Assembly: GCA_003576765.1 (NCBI GenBank)
Contig: QEVP01000021.1
Coordinates: 1 to 64,000, forward strand
DNA: 64,000 nt
Origin: Pseudomonadota bacterium
GTDB taxonomy: Bacteria > Pseudomonadota > Alphaproteobacteria > Rhizobiales > Xanthobacteraceae
Direction of reading: 5' to 3'
Positions 8,576-16,016 of the stretch are shown piece after piece. The position numbers and the translations under genes were made by a program. The stretch's first letter is position 1. The number at the start of each line of letters is the position of its first letter. A model generated the notes under the pieces. That model had not been told where the DNA came from, did not search any database, and saw only the letters and a list, made by a program, of their open reading frames with translations.

Positions 8576-9246
8576 CCGCCATGCTGGAGATGTCACGGCT
8601 TTCCGCCACCATCGGCGGTGTCAAGGTGCTTCAGGACGTCGATCTCGCGCTTGATGCCGGCAGCTTTGTCGGGCTCGTCGGCCGCAACGGCGCCGGCAAG
8701 ACCACCCTGATGCGCGCGGTGATGGGACTGATCGCCACCGATGGCGGCCGGCTTGCATTTCTCGATCGCGACCTCGGGGTGGAGGCTGCGATGCGGCGCG
8801 CCGCGCTCGGCATCGGCTACATGCCGGAAGATCGCCGCCTCGTGCCTGATCTCAATGTCGAGGAGAACGTTCTGGTGCCGGCCTGGGCGACCGGCGAGGC
8901 CGACAGCGCCCGGCGGCTCGGGTTCATCTACGAGGTGCTGCCGGAGGTCGCGGATTTTCGAGGGCGCCGGCCGTCGCAGTTGTCCGGCGGGCAGCAGAAG
9001 CTGGTGGCGCTGGCCCGTGCGCTGATGGCGGGCACGCGGCTGTTGCTGCTCGACGAGCCGTTCGAGGGCGTTGCACCCGTCCTGGCGCAGCGTCTTGCCG
9101 CCGCCATCGGCAAGCTGCGCGCGACCGGCGTTGCCGTGTTGCTGTCCGAATCCGATTACGTCCACTCCGAGACGCTGGTGGACGATTTCTATGTGATCGA
9201 GCGCGGCGTGGTCACGCGCGGCAGGCCGGGCCAAGGAGAAGCGTAA
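8572..9246 (+). CDS. ABC transporter ATP-binding protein, LivF family
   Basis: A 224-residue ATPase with Walker A GRNGAGKTTLM, the LivF-like segment LGIGYMPEDRRLVPDLNVEENV, signature LSGGQQKLVALARAL and Walker B LLLLDEPFEGVAP. The usual switch-region His (LVEQN/VEHD) is replaced by LLSESDYVHSE, so the H-loop is not canonical. The start overlaps the LivG-type stop (ATGA) and its own TAA shares an A with the ATG of the dehydrogenase gene, tying transport to metabolism in one transcript. Confidence 0.91.
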   Translation: MTAMLEMSRLSATIGGVKVLQDVDLALDAGSFVGLVGRNGAGKTTLMRAVMGLIATDGGRLAFLDRDLGVEAAMRRAALGIGYMPEDRRLVPDLNVEENVLVPAWATGEADSARRLGFIYEVLPEVADFRGRRPSQLSGGQQKLVALARALMAGTRLLLLDEPFEGVAPVLAQRLAAAIGKLRATGVAVLLSESDYVHSETLVDDFYVIERGVVTRGRPGQGEA

Positions 9247-10367
9247 TGAAAACACGAGCAACCGTGCTTGAACGGATGGGCTGCGCCACGCCCTATGCGG
9301 AGAGCCGCCCGTTGCAGGTGGTCGAACTCGACCTCGATCCTCCCGGTCCCGGCGAGGTGCTGGTGAAGATCGCCGCAGCCGGACTGTGCCACTCCGACCT
9401 GTCGGTGATCGACGGCAATCGCCCGCGCGTGATGCCGATGGCGCTCGGCCATGAGGCCGCCGGTGTCGTGGTCGAGACCGGTCCGGATGTCGGCGACCTG
9501 GTGCCGGGCGATCACGTCGTGATGGTGTTCGTGCCGAGTTGCGGTCATTGCCTGCCCTGCGCCACCGGCCGGCCGGCGCTGTGCGAACCGGCGGCGGCCG
9601 CCAACGGCGCCGGCACGCTGTTGTCGGGGGCTCGACGGCTGCATTGGAAGGGCGCGCCGATCAACCATCATCTCGGTGTTTCGGCCTTTGCCGAGCATGT
9701 CGTCGCCTCGCGCCGCTCGCTGGTCAAGATCGATCGCGACATTCCGCTTGAGCATGCCGCGCTGTTCGGTTGCGCGGTGCTGACCGGCGTCGGTGCCGTG
9801 GTCAACACCGCACAGGTGAAGGCCGGCATGTCGGTCGCGGTGATCGGCCTCGGCGGCGTCGGCATGGCGGCGCTCATCGGGGCGCTGGCCGTCGGTGCCG
9901 GACGCGTGATTGCCGTCGATCTGTCGCCGGAGCGCATCGCGTTCGCCCGCCAGCTTGGCGCGACCGACGCCTTCGAGGCCGGCCCCGCGGCGGCGGAAGC
10001 AATCCGTGAAGCGACCGGCGGTGGGGTCGAAATCGTGGTCGAGACCGCTGGCGCGATCAAGGCGCTCGAACTTGCCTACAAGATCACGCGGCGCGGCGGT
10101 ACCACCGTCACCGCCGGTTTGCCGCCGCCCGATGCGAAACTGGAAATTCCCGCGGTCAGCCTCGTCGCCGAGGAACGGACGGTGAAGGGCAGCTACATCG
10201 GGACGTCCGTGCCTTTGCGCGACCTGCCACGCTATCTCGCCTTGTACCGTCAGGGCCGCCTGCCGGTGGATCGGCTGCTGACGCACCGTCTGCCGCTTGA
10301 GGATATCAACGAGGGATTCGACCGGCTGCGAACCGGTCAGGCGATCAGGCAGATCGTCATGTTCTAA
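9246..10367 (+). CDS. Zinc-dependent alcohol dehydrogenase, MDR superfamily
   Basis: A 373-residue medium-chain dehydrogenase. Catalytic zinc ligands lie in LCHSDLSV and the GHEAAG segment; the structural zinc site is complete as CGHCLPCATGRPALC (C-x2-C-x2-C-x7-C). The Rossmann motif is GLGGVGMAAL, followed by an acidic residue in VIAVDLS, which favours NAD over NADP. It resembles class III/benzyl alcohol-type enzymes. Its ATG shares a base with the stop of the LivF-type gene. In context it should oxidise an alcohol group of the imported compound or an intermediate before decarboxylation by the UbiD-type enzyme; the substrate is inference. Confidence 0.9.
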   Translation: MKTRATVLERMGCATPYAESRPLQVVELDLDPPGPGEVLVKIAAAGLCHSDLSVIDGNRPRVMPMALGHEAAGVVVETGPDVGDLVPGDHVVMVFVPSCGHCLPCATGRPALCEPAAAANGAGTLLSGARRLHWKGAPINHHLGVSAFAEHVVASRRSLVKIDRDIPLEHAALFGCAVLTGVGAVVNTAQVKAGMSVAVIGLGGVGMAALIGALAVGAGRVIAVDLSPERIAFARQLGATDAFEAGPAAAEAIREATGGGVEIVVETAGAIKALELAYKITRRGGTTVTAGLPPPDAKLEIPAVSLVAEERTVKGSYIGTSVPLRDLPRYLALYRQGRLPVDRLLTHRLPLEDINEGFDRLRTGQAIRQIVMF

Positions 10368-10414
10368 CGCCCCCGGGACGCAGGCTGTGCAGTGCAGCGT
10401 GCCGCTTGCGGTGT

Positions 10415-10428
10415 TTGCGCAGCCTCAA
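10415..10428. promoter_or_regulatory. TTG-N8-CAA element upstream of ubiD-like gene (weak)
   Basis: TTGCGCAGCCTCAA carries the outer TTG...CAA of FNR/NNR-type sites, 65 bases before the ubiD-like start. The inner positions do not match FNR, and such six-base matches occur by chance in a window this size. Confidence 0.18.
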
Positions 10429-10492
10429 CGTTGCCGGCGATCGATCGTGCCACTGTGTCCGCGCCCGACGACCTGTCGCTGCCGGACCCTTC

Positions 10493-11998
10493 ATGCACCA
10501 GCGCTGTCTCCCGCCGTTTCCCGATCTCGGTTCTTTCCTGTCGTTTCTCGAGGACAGGGGAGGGCTGCGCACGGTCGCCGCGCCCGTTTCCATGCGTCTC
10601 GAACTGACGGAGCTTCACCGTAAGGTCATTGTTGCCGGCGGTCCCGCGCTGCGGCTGAGCCAGGCGCGCGGCGCGACCGATGCCGCATCGAACCTGCCGG
10701 TCATTGCCAATCTGTTCGGTACGCCTGAGCGGGTGGCATGGGGGCTCGGTACGGATCTCGACGGGCTTCAATCGCTCGGGACATTGCTCGCCTGGATGCG
10801 CGCGCCACAGCCGCCGCGCAGCCTTGGCGAGGTGCGGCAATTGTGGCCCGCCGCCCGGACCGCGTTGCAGGCGCGCCCGCGGATCGTCGGCGCCCCGCGC
10901 GAATGGCGCGATGGCGCGGCAGATTTCTCGCAGCTTCCGGTGCAGACCTGCTGGCCCGGCGACGCCGGCCCTCTGATCACATGGCCGCTGGTCATCACCC
11001 GCCCGCCCGGCACGGACGATCCGGCCGCCTACAATGTCGGCGTCTACCGCATGCAGGTGATCGGGCGCGACCGCGCCATCATGCGCTGGCTGCCGATGCG
11101 CGGCGGCGCCGCCCATCATCGCTTGTGGCAGGCGGAGAAGGCGGACATGCCGGTGGCGGTGGTGATAGGAGCCGATCCGGCGCTGCTCTTGGCCGCCGTG
11201 ATGCCGGCACCCGAGGGGGTGTCGGAACTGGCGCTGGCCGGCATCGTCAGTAGTCGCCGGGTCGGGCTTGCGCCATGCCGGGACATCGCGCTGCATGCGC
11301 CGGCGAGCGCGGAGATTGTGCTTGAAGGCACCGTCTCGGTGACGGAAACGGCACTCGAGGGGCCGTTCGGCGATCATACCGGCTATTACAACGCGCCGGC
11401 GCACTATCCGGTATTCACGCTGAAGGCGATGCGCCTGCGCGAGGGCGCGCATTACCTCACGACCTTCACCGGGCGCGCGCCCGACGAGCCGTCGGTGATC
11501 GGAGCGGCGCTGCTCGACGTGTTCAAGCCGCTGTTGCGCCAGCAGCTTCCGGAGATCATTGACGTCTGGCTGCCGCCCGAGGCGTGCTCCTACCGCATCG
11601 CGGTGATCGCCATCGCCAAATCCTATGCCGGGCAGGCGCGCCGGGTGATGATGGGATTCTGGTCGTTGTTGCCGCAGTTCTCCATGACCAAAATGCTGAT
11701 CGTCGTCGATGACGACATCGACATCCGCTCCTGGCCGGACGTGATGTGGGCGCTTGCCACCCGCATGGACCCCTCGCGCGATCTGCTTGTGGCCGAGCGG
11801 ACGCCGATCGATCAGCTTGACTTTGCTTCGCCGCTGGAAGGGCTGGGCGGCAAGCTCGGCATCGATGCCACCTGCAAGATCGGCGCCGAAACGAGCCGGG
11901 ACTGGGGCGAGACGATCGTCATGGACGCGGCCATCGAGAAGCAGGTTGTTAGCCGCTGGCAGGAGTTTTTTCCGGAGGCGGCATGCACAAGCGTCTGA
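10493..11998 (+). CDS. UbiD-family prenylated-FMN-dependent decarboxylase
   Basis: A 501-residue protein of the UbiD (3-octaprenyl-4-hydroxybenzoate carboxy-lyase) family. Visible hallmarks are AYNVGVYRMQVIGRD (prFMN/metal-binding strand), the R-rich MRWLPMRGG segment and the acidic active-site loop EGPFGDHTGYYN. The start at 10493 places the usual FLSFLEDRGGLRTV opening helix at the N-terminus; the ribosome site is weak, so an earlier in-frame start cannot be excluded. UbiD proteins decarboxylate aromatic or alpha,beta-unsaturated acids. Placement in an importer/dehydrogenase operon with its own UbiX suggests catabolism rather than ubiquinone synthesis, although the ubiTUV operon directly downstream makes a quinone role possible. 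Confidence 0.9.
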   Translation: MHQRCLPPFPDLGSFLSFLEDRGGLRTVAAPVSMRLELTELHRKVIVAGGPALRLSQARGATDAASNLPVIANLFGTPERVAWGLGTDLDGLQSLGTLLAWMRAPQPPRSLGEVRQLWPAARTALQARPRIVGAPREWRDGAADFSQLPVQTCWPGDAGPLITWPLVITRPPGTDDPAAYNVGVYRMQVIGRDRAIMRWLPMRGGAAHHRLWQAEKADMPVAVVIGADPALLLAAVMPAPEGVSELALAGIVSSRRVGLAPCRDIALHAPASAEIVLEGTVSVTETALEGPFGDHTGYYNAPAHYPVFTLKAMRLREGAHYLTTFTGRAPDEPSVIGAALLDVFKPLLRQQLPEIIDVWLPPEACSYRIAVIAIAKSYAGQARRVMMGFWSLLPQFSMTKMLIVVDDDIDIRSWPDVMWALATRMDPSRDLLVAERTPIDQLDFASPLEGLGGKLGIDATCKIGAETSRDWGETIVMDAAIEKQVVSRWQEFFPEAACTSV

Positions 11999-12612
11999 TC
12001 GTCGGCGTTACCGGTGCGTCCGGCGCGGTGCTCGCCCGCGAGACCCTGCGCCAATTGGCCGGCCGCGGTGTCGAGATCCATCTCGTGGTGTCGCGCGGCG
12101 CGCGCATCACCATCGCCCACGAACTCGGCCCCGGCGGCCTCGCCTCCTTGAGCGGCATTGCCAGTCATAGCTATTCCGAACAGGAGTTGGCCGCGCCGAT
12201 CGCCAGCGGCTCGTTCCGCACCGACGGGATGATCGTGGTGCCGTGCTCGATGCGCAGCCTCGCCGCCATGGCGCATGGCCTCGGCGACAACCTGCTGACG
12301 CGCGCAGCCGATGTGGTGCTGAAGGAAAAGCGGCGGCTGGTGGTCGCCCCGCGCGAAGCGCCGCTGCACGAAGGCCATCTCGATGCCATGCTGCGGCTCG
12401 CCCGGCTCGGCGCGGTGATCGCGCCACCGGTGCCGCCGTTCTATGCCGCGCCCACGTCAGTCGAGGACATCGTGCGCGAGATTGTGGCGCGGCTGATCGG
12501 CTGGGCCGGCATCGATCCGGGCGAAGCGATGACCCGCTGGGGCGAGCGCCATTCCTCCTCTCCCTCCTCCACAAGCGGGGGAGGGATTAAGGGTGGAGGC
12601 GATGCCGGATGA
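11983..12612 (+). CDS. UbiX-family flavin prenyltransferase
   Basis: A 209-residue protein that makes prenylated FMN, the cofactor of UbiD enzymes, from FMN and dimethylallyl phosphate. The flavin-binding N-terminus is VGVTGASGAVLARETL; PCSMRSLAAMAHGLGDNLLTR and LVVAPREAPLHEGHLDAMLRLARLG are the family signatures. The start overlaps the ubiD-like stop by 16 bases, so the two are coupled. The last 20 or so residues (Ser-, Pro- and Gly-rich) come from translation through a palindromic intergenic repeat (12561-12624) and are not expected in homologues. Confidence 0.92.
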   Translation: MHKRLIVGVTGASGAVLARETLRQLAGRGVEIHLVVSRGARITIAHELGPGGLASLSGIASHSYSEQELAAPIASGSFRTDGMIVVPCSMRSLAAMAHGLGDNLLTRAADVVLKEKRRLVVAPREAPLHEGHLDAMLRLARLGAVIAPPVPPFYAAPTSVEDIVREIVARLIGWAGIDPGEAMTRWGERHSSSPSSTSGGGIKGGGDAG

Positions 12613-12624
12613 AGTCCGGGCATG
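12561..12624. repeat. GC-rich palindromic repeat at the 3' end of ubiX-like gene
   Basis: An imperfect hairpin (TCCCTCCTCC at 12561-12570 against GGGGGAGGGA at 12577-12586) is followed by a second short palindrome CCGGA-TGAAG-TCCGG (12605-12619). Similar CTCCC/GGGAG palindromes recur at 34959-35068, so this looks like a dispersed extragenic repeat family that has moved into, or eroded, the end of the gene. Confidence 0.6.
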
Positions 12625-12669
12625 ACGAATGGCGATCCCTCGCGCAGCGCACGGCTTTGGCGTTCCTCT

Positions 12670-12683
12670 TTGCGCCAGAGCAA
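12670..12683. promoter_or_regulatory. TTG-N8-CAA palindrome upstream of ubiT (weak)
   Basis: TTGCGCCAGAGCAA, extended to TTTGC-N6-GCAAA, sits 76 bases before the chosen ubiT start. FNR-family control is known for ubiTUV in other proteobacteria, so an oxygen-responsive site is plausible, but the inner bases deviate from TTGAT-N4-ATCAA. Confidence 0.3.
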
Positions 12684-12759
12684 ACTCCGCCGGTTATCGC
12701 GCGGTAGGATGCCGCCGGTTTGGGCAAGCGGGGACGCGGCCGTGCGCGATGGCGAGGAG

Positions 12760-13287
12760 ATGAGCTTGCCGGCATTTGCCCGGCGGATGCTGCCGCCGTT
12801 TGCCGGGCTGCCTCTGGGGCCGTTTTTGACCCTGTCGCTGCGCTCGCTGGCGCGGCGCCGGCCGCAAGTTTTCGAGCGGCTCGGCGAACATCGCCGCGCG
12901 CGCTACCTGATCGATCCGACCGACCTGCCGTTTGCGTTCTGCGTGGTGCCGGACGGCACCGCCGCGACGGTGCGCGTCGTCTTTCGCAACGCGGAGACGC
13001 CATCCGATGTGGCGATCCGCGGCCCCATCCTGGTGCTGCTCGGCGTTCTCGAAGGCGCACTCGATGGCGATGCGCTGTTCTTCCATCGCGCGATCTCGGT
13101 CACGGGCAAAACCGAGGCGGTCGTTGCGCTTCGCAATGCGATCGAGGATGCGGAACTTCGCCCCTCCGATCTGCTCGGTCTGACCGGCGTTCTCGGCAAG
13201 TTTGCCGATGCCGGCATCCTGGGCGGGCTCGACATGGCGCAGCGGGTCGCCACCTCAGCGCCGGCGCGCCGGGAGTTTGAGACATGA
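12760..13287 (+). CDS. ubiT: UbiT-like SCP2-domain accessory factor of anaerobic ubiquinone synthesis
   Basis: A 175-residue protein with an SCP2 lipid-binding fold (AFCVVPDGTAATVRVVF, then AIRGPILVLLGVLEGALDGDALFFHRAISVTGKTEAVVALRNAID-type segment). UbiT (YhbT) binds polyprenyl lipids and organises oxygen-independent ubiquinone synthesis. Identification rests on this fold and on the two downstream genes, clear UbiU and UbiV homologues; its stop overlaps the ubiU start (ATGA). The start is uncertain: ATG 12760 is used, but GTG 12742 has a better-spaced GGGGA, and ATG 12709 is also in frame. Confidence 0.85.
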   Translation: MSLPAFARRMLPPFAGLPLGPFLTLSLRSLARRRPQVFERLGEHRRARYLIDPTDLPFAFCVVPDGTAATVRVVFRNAETPSDVAIRGPILVLLGVLEGALDGDALFFHRAISVTGKTEAVVALRNAIEDAELRPSDLLGLTGVLGKFADAGILGGLDMAQRVATSAPARREFET

Positions 13288-14285
13288 CGGCGGGCCGACG
13301 CATGGAACTGGTCTGTCCGGCCGGCACGCCGGCCACCCTGCGGGCGGCGGTCGCAGCCGGTGCCGATGCCGTCTACTGCGGATTTAGCGACGATACCAAT
13401 GCGCGGAATTTCCCCGGGCTCAATTTTTCTCCGCAAGAGATGGCGGAGGGCGTTCGCTTTGCCCATGACCACGGCAGCAAGGTGCTGGTCGCGATCAATA
13501 CATTCGCACGGGCCGGCGATACCGACCCGTGGCGGAAGGCGGCGGATACGGCGGTCGCCTGCGGCGCCGACGCGGTGATCGCCGCCGATATCGCCGTGCT
13601 CGATCACATGGCACAGAACCACCCGAAAACGCGGCTGCATCTGTCGGTGCAGGCGGCGGCTGCGACGCCCGAGGCGATCGGCTTCTACACCGAGGCGTTC
13701 GCCGTGCGCCGCGTCGTGCTGCCGCGCGTGCTGTCCGTGCAGGAGATCGCGGCGCTCAACCGCGCCATCGCGGTCGAGACCGAAGCGTTCGTGTTCGGCG
13801 GACTGTGCGTGATGATGGAGGGCCGCTGCCACCTGTCGTCCTATGCCACCGGACGCTCGCCGAATCTCAATGGCGTCTGCTCGCCGCCCGAGGCGGTAAG
13901 CTACGAAGAGGGTGGCGACGCGACCACGGCGCGCCTCTCCGGTTTCACCATCGACCGCTATGAGCCCGGCATGCCGGCCGGCTATCCGACGCTCTGCAAA
14001 GGTCAGTTCAAGGCCGGCGGCAAGACCGGATACCTGTTCGAGGATCCGGTCAGCCTCAATGCTGGCACCATGATCGTCGCGCTGAAGGAGGCAGGCATTA
14101 CCGCGCTGAAGATCGAGGGGCGCCAGCGCGGCAAGGGTTATGTCTCCGAGGTGGTGCGCGCTTTCCGCCGCGCGGTCGATGCGGCCGAGCAAGGCCGCGA
14201 CCCGGTCGAGATCGAAGGCATTCTCGCCAGCCTGTCGGAGGGTGGCCGGCAGACCACCGGCGCCTACCGCAAGACTTGGCGATGA
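13284..14285 (+). CDS. ubiU: UbiU, U32-peptidase-family Fe-S hydroxylase subunit
   Basis: A 333-residue protein that, with UbiV, hydroxylates ubiquinone precursors without oxygen (prephenate is the oxygen donor in the studied systems). It opens with MELVCPAGTPATLRAAVAAG and keeps CGFSDDTNARNFPGLNF. Counted from the internal ATG at 13302, the four [4Fe-4S] cysteines fall at 169, 176, 193 and 232, the same positions as in E. coli UbiU as I recall them, so 13302 may be the real start; the ATG at 13284 overlaps the ubiT stop and has the coupling geometry. The C-terminus KIEGRQRGKGYVSEVVR is also typical. Confidence 0.93.
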   Translation: MTAGRRMELVCPAGTPATLRAAVAAGADAVYCGFSDDTNARNFPGLNFSPQEMAEGVRFAHDHGSKVLVAINTFARAGDTDPWRKAADTAVACGADAVIAADIAVLDHMAQNHPKTRLHLSVQAAAATPEAIGFYTEAFAVRRVVLPRVLSVQEIAALNRAIAVETEAFVFGGLCVMMEGRCHLSSYATGRSPNLNGVCSPPEAVSYEEGGDATTARLSGFTIDRYEPGMPAGYPTLCKGQFKAGGKTGYLFEDPVSLNAGTMIVALKEAGITALKIEGRQRGKGYVSEVVRAFRRAVDAAEQGRDPVEIEGILASLSEGGRQTTGAYRKTWR

Positions 14286-14332
14286 GAAGGACTTGGTGAT
14301 GAGAGAAGACCCGGCGATGAGAAAAACCTGGA
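14281..14332 (+). repeat. Three imperfect 17-18 bp tandem repeats at the ubiU stop
   Basis: Units GATGAGAAGGACTTGGT, GATGAGAGAAGACCCGGC and GATGAGAAAAACCTGGA follow each other from the ubiU stop codon. They resemble the end of ubiU itself (AAGACTTGGCGATGA), suggesting slippage duplication of the gene end. They fill the spacer before ubiV. Confidence 0.6.
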
Positions 14333-14342
14333 GATAACCGGC

Positions 14343-15239
14343 GTGTCGATTGCGCTGACGCTCGGACCGACGTTCTTCCACTGGCCGCCCGACCGGCTGC
14401 GGGATTTTTACTATCGCATCGCCGACGAGGCGCCGGTCGAGCGCGTTCATGTCGGCGAAGTTGTCTGCGGCAAGCGCATGCCGTTTTCCGATCCGGTGTG
14501 GCCCGAGGTGATCGAACGTCTGGAGCGTGGCGGCAAGGAGGTGGTGCTGTCGACGCTGGCGATGCCGGCGCTGTCGCGCGAGCGCCGCGCCGTCGAGGAA
14601 TTTTGCGCCGACGGCCATCTGGTGGAGATCAACGACGTCACCGCGTTGCCGGCCCGTGCCGGCGGGCCGTTCGTAGCGGGACCGTTCCTCAACGTTTACA
14701 ACGAGGCGACGGCGCAGTTTCTCATCCGTCGCGGCGCCTCTACCATCTGTCCGCCGGTCGAACTGCCGCTGGCGACCATCGGTGCCATTGCCGCGGCATG
14801 CCCGGACACAGAGTTCGAGGTGTTCGCCTTCGGCCGGTTGCCGCTGGCGCTGTCCGGGCGCTGCTACCATGCCCGGCTGCACGGCTTGCACAAGGACTCC
14901 TGCCAGTTCACCTGCGAGCAGGACCCCGACGGGCTGGTGGTCGAGACGCTCAACGATCAGGCGTTCCTCGCCATGAATGGAGTGCAGACGTTGTCGGCGC
15001 AGGTGCAGGCGGTGCTGTTTTCTCCCGCGGACCTGGACGCGCAGCGCATCCGTCGCCTGCGGCTGTCGCCGCACACCTGCGACATGGTTGCGGTGGCGCG
15101 CATTTATCGTGCGTTGCTCGCGGGAGACCTGGCGCCGGTCGAGGCGCTCGCCCGGCTCGGCGACCTCGATCTCCCCGGCACGCTTGTCGATGGCTATACC
15201 CGCGGTGCCGCCGGATCGCAGCCGGTGGCGTGCCTGTAG
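14343..15239 (+). CDS. ubiV: UbiV, U32-peptidase-family Fe-S hydroxylase subunit
   Basis: A 298-residue partner of UbiU. It shows LTLGPTFFHWPPDRLRDFYY at the start and four candidate cluster cysteines: Cys42 (EVVCGKRMPF), Cys174 (SGRCYHA), Cys187 and Cys191 (DSCQFTCEQDPDG). The 13- and 4-residue spacing of the last three matches E. coli UbiV (180, 193, 197 as I recall). The start is GTG at 14343 with GGAG about 10 bases upstream. It is the last gene of the ubiT-ubiU-ubiV operon. Presence of the trio predicts ubiquinone synthesis under anaerobic growth. Confidence 0.93.
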   Translation: MSIALTLGPTFFHWPPDRLRDFYYRIADEAPVERVHVGEVVCGKRMPFSDPVWPEVIERLERGGKEVVLSTLAMPALSRERRAVEEFCADGHLVEINDVTALPARAGGPFVAGPFLNVYNEATAQFLIRRGASTICPPVELPLATIGAIAAACPDTEFEVFAFGRLPLALSGRCYHARLHGLHKDSCQFTCEQDPDGLVVETLNDQAFLAMNGVQTLSAQVQAVLFSPADLDAQRIRRLRLSPHTCDMVAVARIYRALLAGDLAPVEALARLGDLDLPGTLVDGYTRGAAGSQPVACL

Positions 15240-15250
15240 GCTCTCGTCCA

Positions 15251-15992
15251 GTGTCGGGCATGTGGCTTAGCGCCAGCCGCAACCACAACAGCTATCTCAG
15301 CCGCAGGGTCGAAGTTGGCGAGCATATCCGTGTCCCGCGCTGTTATCGCGGCAAGGATATCGAATGGTGGATGGACGTCATCGGCTTTCAGGACGAGCGC
15401 TACGACGAGGTCGACGACATTGCGCGCGCGGCGGGTGCCGTCGTTACAACTGGTCGGCACACCTGACCGCTCGACGCTTGATCTCAACGCGCTCTCGGAC
15501 ATCGGTGTGCGGCTGGCCGGCCGTGTTGCCGGCGTTACCGACGGCGGCAAGGTGCAGTTTTCGGGATCGCTGCGGAACATGTGTGCGCTGTCCGACCTCA
15601 AGATGGGCCGCTTGCTCGGCCGCATCGATGAATGGGCGCATACGAACGGCCTCGACGATACGGTCGTACCGCCCGATCGTCCGCCGCCGACCCGCATCGA
15701 GGAGGCGCCGACGCTTGGTATCGATCTTGCGGCCGAGGGGATCAGGAGGGTGATCTGGGCCACGGGATATCGACCTGATTATTCCTGGCTCAAGCTGCCT
15801 GTTTTCGACCGCAAAGGGCTACCGCGCCACGATGGCGGCGTCGTCGCTACCCCCGGCGTCTATCTGATGGGACTTCAGTTCCTGCGCCGGCGGAAATCCA
15901 CGCTGATCGACGGCGCCGGCGACGATGCGCGCGAGTTGAGCGCTCATCTGGCCGGTTATCTCAGCAAGCAAGCCGGTCTGACGGATGCGTGA
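15251..15992 (+). pseudogene. Frameshifted, N-terminally deleted FAD-dependent monooxygenase/oxidoreductase (CzcO-like)
   Basis: Two frames join into one recognisable flavoprotein C-terminus. The first (from 15251) reads MWLSASRNHNSYLSRR, RCYRGKDIEWWMDVIG and stops at 15464-15466 in a nonsense tail. The second, shifted by one base near 15440, continues VPSLQLVGTPDRSTLDLNAL and runs to GIRRVIWATGYRPDYSW (the conserved ATG motif of NAD(P)H-flavin monooxygenases) and GVYLMGLQFLRRRKSTLIDGAGDDA. The N-terminal FAD GxGxxG half is absent because ubiV occupies the upstream DNA. The gene is therefore both truncated and frameshifted and should be non-functional. A sequencing error could explain the frameshift but not the missing N-terminus. 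Confidence 0.8.
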
Positions 15993-16016
15993 GGCGCGCC
16001 TTTCGACGTCACCCAT

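Noticed and set aside
12903-15074. 723-residue open frame on the minus strand
   Set aside because: It lies opposite ubiT, ubiU and ubiV, whose cysteines and motifs are clear. The composition is Arg/His-rich shadow sequence.
15315-15992. Complete 225-residue gene in the second frame only
   Set aside because: Homology to the flavoprotein starts within this frame and its first part is in another frame, so it is read as a pseudogene rather than an intact gene.
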